A stretch of 64,000 nt of DNA from the NCBI GenBank assembly GCA_030063045.1, contig JAQSEB010000010.1, forward strand, positions 4,209,501-4,273,500. Direction: 5' to 3'. Positions within the stretch are counted from its first letter, which is position 1, and each line of letters begins with the position of its first letter. The notes beneath the pieces were generated by a model that worked only from the letters and a program-made list of their open reading frames with translations, made no database searches and had not been told where the DNA came from. Position numbers and translations under genes: made by a program. This document shows positions 1 to 12,402 of this stretch, one piece after another. The stretch is from Pratylenchus scribneri. Its lineage: Eukaryota > Nematoda > Chromadorea > Rhabditida > Pratylenchidae.

Positions 1-56
1 GTTAAAAATTGAATTTGTTTGTTCGAAATGGAATAATTCATCCACATTAGAATAAT

Positions 57-3000
57 TCACATCAACCAACCTTCGGCCAATTGTCCATTGCACACGGCAC
101 AATGCCCAGCATTCATTTCCGCCTTTTCTACTGATGACCTCAATTCTCTTCGATTTCTTCCTTTTGTTTTACCCTCCAAATATGCCTCCAATTCCTCCTT
201 CCCCTTTGCACAATTGCTTCCCCTATTTTTGTTTCTTCCCTCCAAAAGGACTTGGCCAACTCGGCTAATCCGTCGAGTGGCCTCCGAAACCGCCGGGATT
301 GATGGTCGGGCAGTCAGCAGAGCTGAGAACCAGGGATTTTCGAGCCGTTCTGAATATCGGCGCAATTGAAGGGTGCTAAGCAGTGTTTTTGAGCAACAAT
401 TCACATCAATGTTTTTGGCAGATTGGACTTCATAGGCAGATGCCCCAATTGTTGGCCGCTGTAATGGACAATGGAAGTGGAAGAGTTTTTTGAGGCTTGA
501 GGGGGGAAATCATCAGTTTAGTTTATGAATATTTTCCAAAATTAGAGGATGATCAAAAGATTAAGCTTGGTTTATACATCTTCTGATATTTTAAATAGAA
601 AATTTGAATTCAGCCAATTTTTGTACATACATTCTGAATCATCCAAAAATTTGCAATTCTACAATTCATTCACTGGCTTAAAGTTGATGAAATCAAAAAG
701 GAATTAATTAAATCCATGAAATTCATTGACAATTTGATTGTGCCCAACAATATTCCTACCTTCATTATTTCCGGATAAAACATTGCCTTGCACTGTTCCC
801 GCACTTCGGCATTGGAACAAAAATGGGCTGGAAAACGCAGAGCATTGCCAATCAACGTCAATAAAGAGGCTCCATCCGAACATAAACGATACTCAATTGG
901 ATATTGCCTTTGGAGCAGTCCGGGCCGTAAAAACACCGAAATTGAGAGGAACAAACTGAGCAAATTTGAGATTAAATAGGCGGAAATGATGACTAAAAGG
1001 GTGTTGGTGGCGGCACGAATATTTCGGCGACGAATCTTCATAAAATCATAACCCATTGTCAATTCCGTGATAAGTGAGCGCAATTGCTGAAATTTGATTA
1101 AATTTGGTTATTCCTCACTCAATTTATGCAATGATTATGCACATTTTGGTCATTTAGGGAATATTTTAAGCCCCATTCCATTATTCCCCTTGAATGGCTA
1201 TTGGCGCCTTTATCGAAGAGCCCTTTGCTCAATTTGGCCCATAAAAATATTGCCCTATCCTCGATTTGTTTCACCTGAACATTTTGTTGTCGAAGCATCA
1301 ATACGATACCGCCATTCAAGAAAATTAAAGTGCCGAAGGGCACAATTACGGTCAGAAGATTGAGGAAATTTGGCAGCCATTCTCTGCGTGATAATTGGCC
1401 AGCGCTATACCTTTTGAAAGGATCCGACTGGCGACCATCGACCAAAACGACAATATCCTTTGGGAGAGGGATATTCGAGGATTCTGATGGAATTGGGTTT
1501 TTTTTTTGGGAAGGGGGATTTTGGCCGAGAGGCATATTTAAAAAAATATTTATGGGGCATAGGGGATACTGACTACAGTTGTTCCGTAACGGATTGCAAT
1601 GGCCAAGGTGAGGACTAAAGCAAGGAGCAACCATCGATTACGCTCCTCAAAACCACCAAAAGTCCAATGTGAAGTAACAAGATATCTAAAAGTGGCAAAT
1701 GACATCAAATTTGAGGGTTTTATTGGATTTATGGAAATGACCAAATTAGTGTAATGGAAATTTATTTATGTTAGGTTTGGATTCGCATCTTGTTGATATG
1801 ATTTGGGATCTAATTGGGATGGGAAGTTCAAGGTCCTAGACAATATTCCCCATGGCTATTTTATTTTGGAGAATCCCTTTGGCTCTCGATTTAGGTAGGG
1901 GAATTATTCACCTCTCGAAACTGGCCACAATGAGGCAGAAAACGGAGGACAATTTGAAGATTTGACCTAGCATATAAAGCCAGCGGACATGTTGGAGCCA
2001 AAGGAGATAGAAGCGAACTATTTGGCAATATTCGGAGAGCACCGGCGGAATCTAATGGAAATTGAAAATAAAATACAAATTATATTTATTTTTTTTATAT
2101 TTTTGCCATTTTATTTTAATTTAATTATTCCTATTTTCTATCAAATGCGCGCAAATAATAATTTTTTAAATTTTATTTTGTCGAATAAAGCACAAAAGAC
2201 AAAAAAAAATACAACAATTAAATAGAATAACAATTTCAATGATGGGAGGTGGGAATAAATAAAATAAAATCAGCATAAACACACAAAATGTTCATATTTT
2301 AATCAATTCTTTGGCAATTTATATAAGGAAATGTAATTCTTCAGGTATTCTGTGTTGTCGATCATTGACCCGTTTGTAGTATTCACCTGTTGTTCAAGGG
2401 AAAATTGTGAATTATGAATAATAAAAATTGCATTATTTTATATAATTTGTCCAAAAATTCGAAAAATTAGTTTTGTTTTCCAATTTTTGTAATCATAATT
2501 TTTTCCAAATTTAATGAAAACTGACCTGTTCAAATGGATGCAAAGACACACGGCGTGGATTTTTGCTAGCAAATTCGGCAGATTGGCGCAACCATTGGTC
2601 GTGAATTTCGATGAGGCAAGGAATGGAATGGAGATTATCACGCATGGAATAAATACGGCCTTTGTCCAGATTTCGATGGCAAGCATGGCGAACGATCAAT
2701 TGGTGGGGCGATTCATTGAATTTGTGGGAAGCGTGGTTGTCATCCGATTCACTGAAATATTAAATTATTATATCGATTTTGCTTTATTGAATTAATTTTT
2801 CCATTTTAACCAATCCCAACTATTCCCCTCCCCGCCAAATATCAGCATTTTGTGACCTGTTAATATAAAGGGCCTCCAAGTATTCGTTGCACATTTCTCT
2901 ACGTTCCGCTGTCATTGCATTCAAATCTTCCGGATTTTTGGCAAATTCGCCGCCCATGTAGTCCAAATTTGTTCGTTGTTTGGCAAGGAATGAAATTCGA

Positions 3001-5568
3001 TTGTCGGTTGGATGGAAGGCCGCGTCCATTTCTGCCTGCATTTTTGCCCTTCGAAGCATTTCACCCCGGCTGGTCGCAATTCGTTCGTCGCTTTCCTTTC
3101 CGCCGACTCTGCCAATTTGCATTGGTTCATCGTTAAATTGGAGTGCGTTGATCACGGCACTAAAATTTTTTATAATTTTTTGAATTTAAAACTCAAAATT
3201 TACCGAGGGTCGCATCCTTTTTTCTCGATCATATTGACGTAAAAGCCTAACTTTTGGTATTTGCCAATGAGACCAAACAACCAGAACTGAAATTTAATTT
3301 ATGCATTAATAAATGTGAATTTTAAAGAAAAAAATAACCCGAAGATATTTAGCAAAATGTTGGGTGAATGGCCGGTCCATGTGGATTGTTTTGTAATTGT
3401 GCATTGATGGTTCCTGATTAAATTGGTCGATCACCAGTTCATAATCAATGCATGTGAGCACAATTGGAATGCACGATTCGGTGCAAATTTTCTTCAGAGC
3501 TGGCCAAAAATTTTGGTCTGATGCATAAATCAGATCACACTGAAATATTCCACATTAAAATGGCAAATTGACTCATTAAATTAATTCTATTTAATTTTTA
3601 TGTATTCAATTTAACAAACCTCATCAATGAGAATTACTGAAAATTTGGTGCTCTTTGGTTTGGCCTCTTTCTGTTTTTGTTGACTTTGCGGGGAGAACAT
3701 CTTGCGAATGTCGGGTTGACTATTATTGTTTTGTTGGTTTTGGTTGACATTGTAATTTTCCAGTGCGCCTTTCAATTTTTCGTTCAAAGATGCCTCATCC
3801 CGAATTGCAATTGTTGAAATTTCGATCACTTCAAAATTATTATCCTTTGCCGCTGCATAGACCTGAAGATTTTAGGATGATAACTATATTTAAAAATATT
3901 TTTAAAAATCCAAAAATAATATAATGTTATTTTCTTAAATATCCATTAAAATTCAAAAATTCAAACGAACCATTGTGGTTTTTCCGCATCCTGTTGGGCC
4001 CTCCAAAATAATTGGATTTTCCAATTGCTGTTGACCAATTTGGAAATCTTCTTCTAATTCATCTTTGGCATTGTCTTCCTCGTCCTCTTCTTTCTCCAAG
4101 AATTTGTAAGCTTTGTTCTTTCTCTCTTTGGCCTGCTCCAATTTCTTCTTCCATGTCAATTTGTCTGCCCATTGGCCCAACCATTCGCTCAGTTGATTGT
4201 AATCGACGGCCGTTTTGGTGAAGAATTCCGTGGCTGCAAATGGCTCGAATCGCTGGTACCATAATTTTTGTTGCTTTTCTGCCGCCATCTTCCCAGAAGT
4301 GAATGCATGTAGCTCAGCATTGTCCATTCGGTGTTTTTCCTTGAATCGGAGTAGAGCATCGGGTATGGCCACATTGATGGTATTGGCTGGCTTCTCATTT
4401 TTCGGCAATGCTTCTTCGATGTTGGCCTGCTGTGGTGGAGGTGGAGGCGGTGAATCCTTTTTCTCAGGCGGTGGTGAATCCGGCGAATCCTTATCCTCAA
4501 ATTGCGGTGGCGCTAATTCCTCATTCCCATGTTGTTGCGGCGGAGGTGAATCCATATCCTCATCTGCGTAACTTTTGGTGCTCATCGGCATTCGAACCAT
4601 TCCAGGTTGCTTGTCCGTAAGTGGCGTGATATCAATAATTTCTGGTGATTTGAATTGAACTGTGCGGGTGGGTTGTGTCTTGGTTTTCTAAATTTTTGCA
4701 TCAAAAATATATCACATAACATTATAGATAAACCTTTGCTGCTGATGGAGAAAAATTAAGCTTTCTTTTCGACGTTGACTGCACAAAATCTTGAATATTC
4801 CCATCTTTGTTTGCCACTTCTTTAACATATTCATTTGCTGGTTGCCAATTCATTGAGTTGTTTTGCTCTTCCTCACCTCTTTTTTCGCGGCATTTTTGAC
4901 GAGAATTTTTATTTGTATTTTTCATATTTCTTAATTTTAATGAATTATTACAAACATATATTAAACGTCAGGTCTATATTTATTATAAGTGCAATAACAA
5001 TATGGAATATGCAAACAAAGTGGGACTTTTATTTATCGTGACTGACGAAATAATCCACAAATCCGAAATTTAGAACATTCGTTTTTAAATATACTAACCT
5101 TAACCTAAAAAATTCATAGGTAGCTTTTTATTTACTTTTCACAGCGCAAGTGAATTTTTCGGACGGAGACGGATTCTGCTGATTTCGGAATTCGGCAATG
5201 TGCGTGTGCGGTGCGATGTGCGTATGCTATGCGTGCGTCAAATAAAATTTTAAATTTAATAAAATTTATTATTTACTTTCGTTTCGATAAAAATTTTTTT
5301 TATTACAGTAATCGCTAACCGGCAGTTTATTTTTTGATCAGTTTCATTTCATTTTTTGATCAAAAAGAAAAAACCAATAAACCAACCAATAGAAATATGT
5401 AAACCGCATCAAGCAACGTATCAAATAAGGCCACAAAGCCAAGAAAGAAGAACGGAGAATGACGAAAATGTTGAGAAGTGAGGAAAAGTCGAGTCAACAA
5501 TGCATTGGCCAAAATGCCGAAAAGGGCCAATAATCCGCCGGATACAACCACTAGCCAGAACCGGGTCC
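57..5568 (-). CDS. FMRFamide-receptor-like rhodopsin-family GPCR (5' end not found)
   Basis: This is a seven-transmembrane neuropeptide-type receptor of the plasma membrane, read from exons on the minus strand. The exon at 5568-5387 gives TM1-TM2 (GILANALLTRLFL, then FFLGFVALFDTLLDAVYIF). The exon at 2051-1912 gives TM3 with FCLIVASFER, whose ER-Y replaces the DRY motif and is completed across the next splice (1685) as ERYLVTSHW. TM4 follows at about 1685-1580, TM5 at about 1480-1275 (PFGTLIFLNGGIVLMLRQQ), and TM6-TM7 at 1086-760, where a FMRFamide-receptor-like ALRFPAHF stretch replaces NPxxY. A basic, serine-rich tail probably occupies about 360-57. The join 5387/2052 keeps the frame (IFLL then IPPVLSEY), which makes one gene across a 3.3 kb intron containing ATAD5. 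The extracellular N-terminus and first exon were not identified. The ligand is unknown; FRPR or DMSR type is a family-level guess. The tail exon is the least certain part. Confidence 0.72.
2303..4925 (-). CDS. ATAD5: ATAD5/ELG1-type AAA+ clamp-unloader subunit
   Basis: The product is the large subunit of the alternative RFC complex that unloads PCNA from DNA in the nucleus. The exon at 4925-4735 starts with a basic, low-complexity N-terminus. The next, about 4690-3970, carries acidic and proline-rich repeats (DSPPP blocks), then a YQRFEP segment matching the WVEKYQP-like entry to RFC-like cores, an acidic insert, and Walker A GPTGCGKTTMV. The following exon (3862-3612) begins VYAAAKDNNFEVIEI, very like the human VYACAQELGFKVFEV, and ends with Walker B VILIDEV. 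Further short exons at about 3540-3345, 3290-3205, 3155-2860, 2750-2525 and 2385-2303 give the lid and the collar. At roughly 750 residues it is near yeast Elg1 and far shorter than human ATAD5, because the long N-terminal region is missing. It sits wholly inside an intron of the GPCR. The reading frame of the last exon is ambiguous. Confidence 0.82.
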
Positions 5569-5572
5569 TCAA

Positions 5573-7763
5573 GAGATAAAAAGGATTATTTTAAATATGA
5601 TAGGCTGGTCTATATTTTTGTCATATCACAAAAATATGGCATACTTTTTACATTTTATGCATTGTTCAGTTCAGACAAACATTGAACTAGCCCCATTTTT
5701 TTATTTCCTTTTTCTAATTGATAATAATAGGCATTTGCATAAAAAATTTGGCCCTTCAATAGCTGGATACGTCTTAATTTGTCGTGGCTCATGGCAATTT
5801 GTATATGCCTCAGGCCTCACTGTTAAATAATATTTAGTTGTGGCCTAACTTTAAGTAATGCTATTTTAGAACTATTCATTAAAAAGTCGTATAAATATTT
5901 GCTTACTCCTACTTTGTTAGGTCCTAAAAATATATGAGCATTTTCAAAAATTACTTGATCAACTCATGTTCATCCATCAATATGTCTAAATTTGCCGGAA
6001 GCCATTTCATTGTTGTTTCAGCCACCCATTAATGGCTGATGTTTTTGACCAATGGAAAATAAATATAAATATGGTAAATTTAGACAAAACCCTCTCTGGA
6101 ATTATAAAGGAAATATATGCTGGAAACGAAGTTGGGCTAGGAATTTGCGCGAAGAGCTTGGGGAGAGGAATTTTGACAGTGAAAAGGGCCAACATAAAAG
6201 GAAAAAACAATGGAAGAAGGCGGACCAATCGTGTTTTTCTGTCGCATGGCTGAATAATTTATTCGGGATGAGGTGGCGGGAAAAGAACACCCGAAAAGTG
6301 GCAACAAAAAGAGGGAGGAATGGCACAGGAATAGGGGAAAGGTAGGAGGAATAACTAGAAAATGGAGTAAATGATTGGCCAAATAAATAAACAACAAATT
6401 TGCATTACCTAAAGCAATTCAAAAGCTGATTAAAAATATGAAGAAATGCGTGGGGAGTAGTGGAAATATGTGAAAATTAAGTTTGAATTCTAGAAATGTT
6501 TTGGGCCAAAAGTTTGAAGGAGTTTTGGATATACTTCACCCATCCCTTTCATCCCATCCACAAATGCCGCCAATATCAATTTGTCCTCCATTAGGGGCAT
6601 GGGAGTCTGCAATCGGCTGCCCCTTTCAAACTTATTGCCTGAGTGAATATTCCAACCAGTCCCTCTTGAGGGGATGCCATTTTCCCGCATGTTGAAGGGC
6701 GACACGCAATTTGGCCTCCGACCAACTGTCCTTCCACTTATATGCTTCAACTCCTTCTGCTGCTGTTTCATTTGGCCCTTTTTAATCCTTCCATCGGCTG
6801 GCTGTTCCCTTTGGGGGAGGATTAGTTCCCAAGAGTGGCCCTTCCTGATGCTGCTGTTCCTCATTCTTTACCCAAAATACGATGGATGGATGCCCCCACA
6901 TTACTGGCACTTTCCCATCCACCTGTGTATTAGCCGTACATTTTTGTAGTGAATCCACACCTCATTCAAAGAGGAGAGGGAATTATTCCCCTTGTAAATG
7001 CGGTTCTCCGTTGGATTATGCCAAGGAATTCCAGCAATACATTTCCATCTTTTCGGAATTTATTGCATTTGGTAATATCATCTTGGTAATATCCCGTCCC
7101 CTCTCCGCCTTAAATTAAATTGAAAAAATATATTCTTAGCCTAAAATTTTTCCCACCAAAAAGGAAGTCCTTTCCCCTCAAAGGACCTTTCGGGTACATC
7201 CAATTCCCCACAAATGCTCCTCTCCCGATCCCTTTGACTATTTGGCCAATAATCTCGGTTTGTTTATTGGCAAAATGCTGTTTTAAGAGAATAGTAAATC
7301 CTCACTCATTCTTGGCACAGAATGGCTCCAAAAATGCGATGTGGCATTTACCAAAAACGCAACAAAAATAAAACATTGGGAGGATGATGGCTTTTATATA
7401 TTTTGGAATATTTCCATTCATTCCTTCTTCATTGAATGGCCAACAAAACTTGCAAAGAATTTGAGAAAATTATTGGATGGAAAAAGAAAATTGCATTTAT
7501 GTTTAGATGATTATGGGGCGCAAAAAGAGCTAAAGCAGCAAATAATGGGGGATCATTGAAAGGACTGAATGAATGGAATGGAATGGAATGGAATGGAATG
7601 TGTCCTTCTTTGTTGAAATTTGAAACCATTTGAAAGTCCACTGGCGGGATTAAAAGAAGAAGAGGATTTGAAATAAACGGGAATATATTTTAAATCAAAA
7701 ATTAATTTATTTGGGGAATTTAATGTTCAATTATTTCGAATGTTCCTTGGCAAATTATATTCT
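5573..7763. other. Non-coding stretch, no gene supported
   Basis: ORFs here overlap on both strands, are biased to K/R/F/S, lack recognisable domains and are not flanked by convincing splice sites. A missing first exon or promoter of the GPCR could lie in the right-hand part, since the receptor N-terminus has not been found. The 3' UTR of the RASGEF1 gene probably occupies the last 100 or so bases. Confidence 0.5.
7571..7600. repeat. (GAATG)6 microsatellite
   Basis: There are six perfect GAATG units, with imperfect extensions on the left. Related ATTCC-rich runs occur at about 12127-12150, so this pentamer is a recurring simple repeat of the gene-poor parts of the window. Confidence 0.9.
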
Positions 7764-10061
7764 TCATCTTTGTGGCCCATTTCCCGCCTTCATTTTCTCC
7801 TGCAAATTTGTTTGATTGAATTGTCGGAATTGTTCCCGATCGGCATTGTTCTCCGGCGCTTCATAGCCATAGGAAAGAAGAAACATGCCTTGGGGAAATG
7901 ATCAATTTTTGGTTGTTTTTTTTATTGGAATGAGTAAATTAATATGAATTTATGGGAATTAATTTCCACTTTTAATAATCCAAAATAATCAGTCAACCAA
8001 AATATAATTTAAACAGGGATTTGTAGTAATCCTACTGATTCTTTGTATTTGTTAATATTCACTTCTTTCCGGGAGCAAAGGTGCCAATAATAAATGTTGA
8101 AGGATTGGACTGATTCGAGTGAATTTGCATTCCGCCCTTTTCCATCCCTCCACTTGGGCCATCAATTCGCCAAATTCATCGAAGGCAATTCGATTTAGAT
8201 GGCCACCGGGTCCAGGCAATCGGCATTGGCAATAAAGGTGGAAAAGGTCCTTGAGAAGGAGGCCAAAAAATGGAATGACCAAAAGTGTTGAACAGCATTG
8301 GGTTTGGGCCTCTGTTTGGGGCATTCGTTCACTGCTACCAGCCGATGCCGCCCAAATCATGGCGGCTTTCAGTGTTGCCCGATAGGCGGCAAAATTGCCG
8401 GATGGATCCAATTGACGTTGGAGTACCTTAAAAAGGGGATATTATGAATGGGAGGAGAGGAAAGGGAAAGAAATATTTATTTTGGATTGATATTTTTATG
8501 CAGGTGAATTGCCTCATTTGGAGTAGCAATTAATTATTATATTGACCGTAATTTAAATCTATCATCCATCCATTTTTCCATTCAATTATGTACCTCCAAT
8601 CTGTTTTTATCCACTTTTGCCCAGCTCTTTTTGAGTCTGGCCACTGGCTGGGCGCTGAGTCCGGCCACAATGGCTGCCAATGAATTAAAATTGCCAAGGG
8701 CCAAGCATTCACTGGCAATTTTTACCAAAAAATCCATGCATTTTGCCCGATGCCTTTTGTGTTGATGTCGAAGTACTTCCGATGCAACCAACTGGGATAA
8801 CTATAATTATTGAATAGGATTAAAAACTAATTTTCTCAATGAAAATGAGGCAAAAAACACACACATTGAATTCCATATGATTTTAGGGAAAATGATTTTG
8901 TAAAAGTTAGTAAATAAAATCCATAAAATTTCAACAATTTTCTCTTAATTCTGGCCTTCCAAAAGTCAAAAAGGATTAAATGGATTTGCCAATTATATTT
9001 GAACAAAATGATGGGATTACCTGATTGAACCATTGCACATAATGACCAACGCAACCGGGTGGAGAAAGTTGCCCCAATTGGTCAAGGGAATTGGCCTGCC
9101 CAATTGTTTGGACCAATTCATCGAGGCCAACCATTGAAAGACGTTCCTGGAGGGCATTTTTGTAATGTATTAAAAAAACAAATAAAAATGTCATTTAAAT
9201 GAATATTCGAACCAAAACAAACCAATTCAATATGGGCCAATTGTTGGGCAATTTGGATTGGAGCACGGCCCATGGCCATCAAGCCCCCAGGGCCCTCCCA
9301 TCTTTTTTCCCAATTTCTTTCCAATTGCGGCTCCAAACTGTGAATGGCACCTTCGTATCGTTCCAATCTGCCTAAAGCCATTCTCAATTCTGTCAACAAA
9401 TCGTCACAAAGCCGTTGTGCTACAGTATCTTTTTGCGTGCCGGAAAGGGACAAAACGGCGAGCAAACGATCACGCATTGGTTGGCCACGGAAATCGTAGG
9501 GAATTGAGCGAATCCAAAGGGCACAAAATGCAAGCACATTGTCAAAAAGGCGACGCTGCCCTTCCTTACTGAAATTGGCCGCATTGGCATGTTGAACGAA
9601 AATTGTGTGCTGTTAAATATGAACATTTTGGATGACAATTTCATTCTTCAAATTGACCTGAAGCAATTTATGAAGGATTTGAGGAGGGGAAATGAATGGG
9701 CGAAGGCAAAGAAGGGAGGCTAAAACATCCTTTGAATTTGCCTTCCATTCATCGATGGATGGGAATATTCGGCCAAGGCAATTGGCCAATTCATCGTTGC
9801 TTGGCCACTGCAAACAAATGCCGAAAGATATTGTTGATGAAGGGGAATTGGGATTGGATTGACCTGTTCGGGTGATAATTTCTCCATCTGCGGTGGAGGA
9901 ATATTTCCATTTTGATTGCCATTTTGGTATTGGCTGAGAATGGGAATTTGGTCGAGGGCCAATGAAGATGAGGAGCATGGGGAATCAGAACAACAATAAT
10001 TTATTGATGGAGAACAACCGCCATCACCATCAACAGCAGCAGCAGAATTGTTCAAAAGCAT
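7764..10061 (-). CDS. RASGEF1: RASGEF1-family Ras/Rap guanine nucleotide exchange factor
   Basis: This is a cytoplasmic exchange factor for Ras-like GTPases (RASGEF1 proteins are best known for acting on Rap2). The exon at 10061-9870 encodes a Ser/Pro/Gln-rich N-terminus. Exons at 9808-9661 and 9608-9230 form the RasGEF-N domain (FPSIDEWKANSK, WIRSIPYDFRG). The catalytic CDC25 domain runs through 9150-9022 (ERLSMVGLDELVQ, YVQWFNQ), 8805-8594 (KHRAKCMDFLVKIASECLAL, NFNSLAAIVAGL, LKKSWAKV), 8427-8050 (LDPSGNFAAYR, VIPFFGLLLKDL) and 7890-7764. The last exon ends SYGYEAPENNADREQFRQF, which matches the family ending SYESEGPENNxxKDRW and separates it from SOS or RasGRP. The ATG at 10061 may be internal, because a CAG acceptor lies directly upstream. 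Further 5' exons could lie in the gene-poor region to the right; the island at 12256-12402 is one weak candidate. Confidence 0.85.
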
Positions 10062-10796
10062 TGGCTGGAGGGGAAATAATGAGAATGTGAATGGATTGGG
10101 AGGGATATCCCTGGGAAGAAGTGCCTTCGTTCATTTCATTTGAATTGGCCAATTCTATGCAATTTTCTTTTGTTTCCACCTCCTCTCATTTTTGAAGGAT
10201 TGTTGTTGCTAATGGGTTTTTTTTGCCTTCCAGCGAACTATGGGGAGGTGGAGGGGTTTTCAAGTGGTCAACTAGAAAAATGAATGGCGAAGGAAATTTT
10301 GTGAAAAGAATTGGGAGGAAGGGTCGAGATGGACTCATTTTGTTCCTAATTAAAACGATGGGGAAAATGAAACCAAATTTAAGGAAAATATATGCGCCTT
10401 TTTTGATCCCTAAGGGCATATATTTATGATTAAATGTTAATTTAATTTAAATAATATTTGGTGCGCGGTGTGCTTAACCTTTCAAATTGCTACCCCAAAT
10501 GTTGTTGTTCATGAAAGGGGGAGGTCCAAAAGAATCATCAAAAAATGTTGGCTTGTTTGTTTGACACTCAAAAAAGGGAATAAAATGGGACGAATGGAGG
10601 AGTAAAGAATATGGACTAAAATTGAGAGAATGGAATAATTGTATATTTTTTTTTGACAAAAATTAGCACCACATTTTTTTGTAATTAAGTGAATATAAAA
10701 ATGTGATTCAATATTTGGTCTAATTGTTTGGCAAATTTAATTGGAATTTTGCTGTTTTTATTCTTTTTTCCGCCTAATTGCCCTTTTCGTTGATTC

Positions 10797-10809
10797 TGCG
10801 CAATGCGCA
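10797..10809. promoter_or_regulatory. NRF-1-like palindromic element
   Basis: The sequence TGCGCAATGCGCA consists of two TGCGCA half sites with one extra central A compared with the animal NRF-1 consensus TGCGCATGCGCA. It lies in AT-rich DNA upstream of the RASGEF1 gene. A regulatory role is only inferred from the match. Confidence 0.25.
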
Positions 10810-10927
10810 CATTCTGCCCCTTCATTTCTGCATAAAATGTTGTAAAATGGGGGAAATGTGGAGGGGAGAGGGCAAATTCACTCGCACAGTGCTATTTTGC
10901 CCCATCGATCCCACATAAAATGTTGGG

Positions 10928-11074
10928 CCCCCAATCCTCCGTGGGGGAAATGTATATATTGAAGGAGAAAGAGGTGCTCTGCTGCTGATCGACCGGTGGA
11001 CCATTCCGCGGGGGAAGGTGGCCTTTGCCCCCAAGGTGGGTTGGCCGTGGCCTTGGCCCCCAACTCTGTGGGGG
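10928..11074. repeat. Two CCCCCAA-GTGGGGGAAA hairpin units
   Basis: Units at 10928-10950 and 11057-11077 share the form CCCCCAA, a short pyrimidine loop, then GTGGGGGAAA, so each can fold into a 5 bp G-C stem. A partial third copy (GGGGGAAGG then TTTGCCCCCAA) lies between them at about 11010-11035. Function unknown. Confidence 0.45.
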
Positions 11075-12255
11075 AAAACTGTAATAATGGAAGAAAATAT
11101 GAATTTGATAGTATGGAATGGAGGAGAATATGAAAAAGCCGAGAAATGAATGGGAAAACGGAAATTGGCTTCGCTTAATCGAAGCTTTCATAAAAATTGT
11201 ATGGAGAATGAGGATTGGGGCGATGATCGGAAAATGGGGGAAAAAGATTTATGAATGATGATGGGATATTGGATTTGTTTGGATGGAAATATTAATAGTG
11301 GATTTTGGGGGATTTAGAGGGAATTATTATTGGAGAAATGCCAGCAAAAAAACTTTGCTTTATTCTTTCATTGTTGATTCATTCCTTCGAAATGATCATT
11401 GGCAAAAAGGTGGGAGGTGATTGATTCATTCATTTATAATAATAATATTGAACTATGATGGAACTGAATGGAAAAGTCGGCCATAAAACAACAATCCCAT
11501 ACTTCCCCTTTCTTTCATTCTGGGAAAGGGCAAAGTAGTTTTTTTTCTAAATTAGCCCATTTCAGACCCGCCCTCCTTCTTCTTATAAGTTTCATTTTTG
11601 CGTACCAATTGTCAAAAAAGATTAATTTTGCCCATCGGCATATGGCAAACATTTTCAATTCCCCTCCCATTCTCTCACCAATAAAAATGGTTGGTGGTTC
11701 ATTGAATTTGATGATGATTTTGTGCCACCATTCCCAATTATTATTTCCTTCTTTTTGCTTCTGCTCCTCCATTTTTCCTTTTTCCCTTCTTTTCCTTGGC
11801 CATCAATTGCTGGAATGTCCATTGTTGATAGTTCTTCCATCCACCTTAATCAAATATGTTTAAAATTGTACCCAAATAGAATATTTCACTATAACATTTT
11901 GGCCCAGTCCTCCTTCTTAATAGGATTAGCAATTAAATTTATGGCCATAAAATGGATTCTTTCATATAATCGAATAGGTGGGATATTCAAGATGATCAAT
12001 CCATTTTGCTCAAACTCTTTGTGAGACATTAAAGGGAATGAATGGCCACAAGCACTATAATTCACATATCAATAATAATTTGTGATAATTGGATGGCTAT
12101 ATTGGAAGGGATGGCCTAATTTTCGATCATTCATTCCATTCCATTCCATTTATCCGCATTTTTGTTCACCATTTTCGATGATCCATCATTTCCTCCTGTT
12201 GGGCCATTCCTCCTCCAATTTCATTTTTTGTTGGTCCATTCCCAATTCTGGCCGT

Positions 12256-12402
12256 ACATTGGCAGCTCCGTGAACGGGGCATTTGTTGGCATCCATGTGA
12301 TCCAAAAAGCAAATCATCCTTGGCCACATTCCCATCCAATCGGCAACGGCTTCCTGCGCTGCTGTTGATGAATGAGGGGGGCGGCGAGCCAAAAAAGTTC
12401 TT
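12256..12402 (-). other. Exon-like island (unassigned)
   Basis: On the minus strand a strong acceptor (TTATTTTTAG) at about 12403 is followed by roughly 150 bases of higher GC content open in two frames, then a possible GTACGG donor. One frame contains RLDGNVAKDDLLFGSHG, the other CFLDHMDANKCPVHGAA. It may be an upstream exon of the RASGEF1 gene, about 2.2 kb away, or of an unrecognised gene. I could not match either translation to a family. Confidence 0.25.

Noticed and set aside
6490..6864. 124-codon minus-strand ORF upstream of RASGEF1
   Set aside because: No domain recognised, no splice context, and an equally long plus-strand ORF overlaps it.
11468..11863. 131-codon plus-strand ORF as a membrane protein
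   Set aside because: It is a translation of T- and TCC-rich DNA, has no conserved motif, no good splice sites and overlaps other ORFs; the hydrophobic look is a composition effect.
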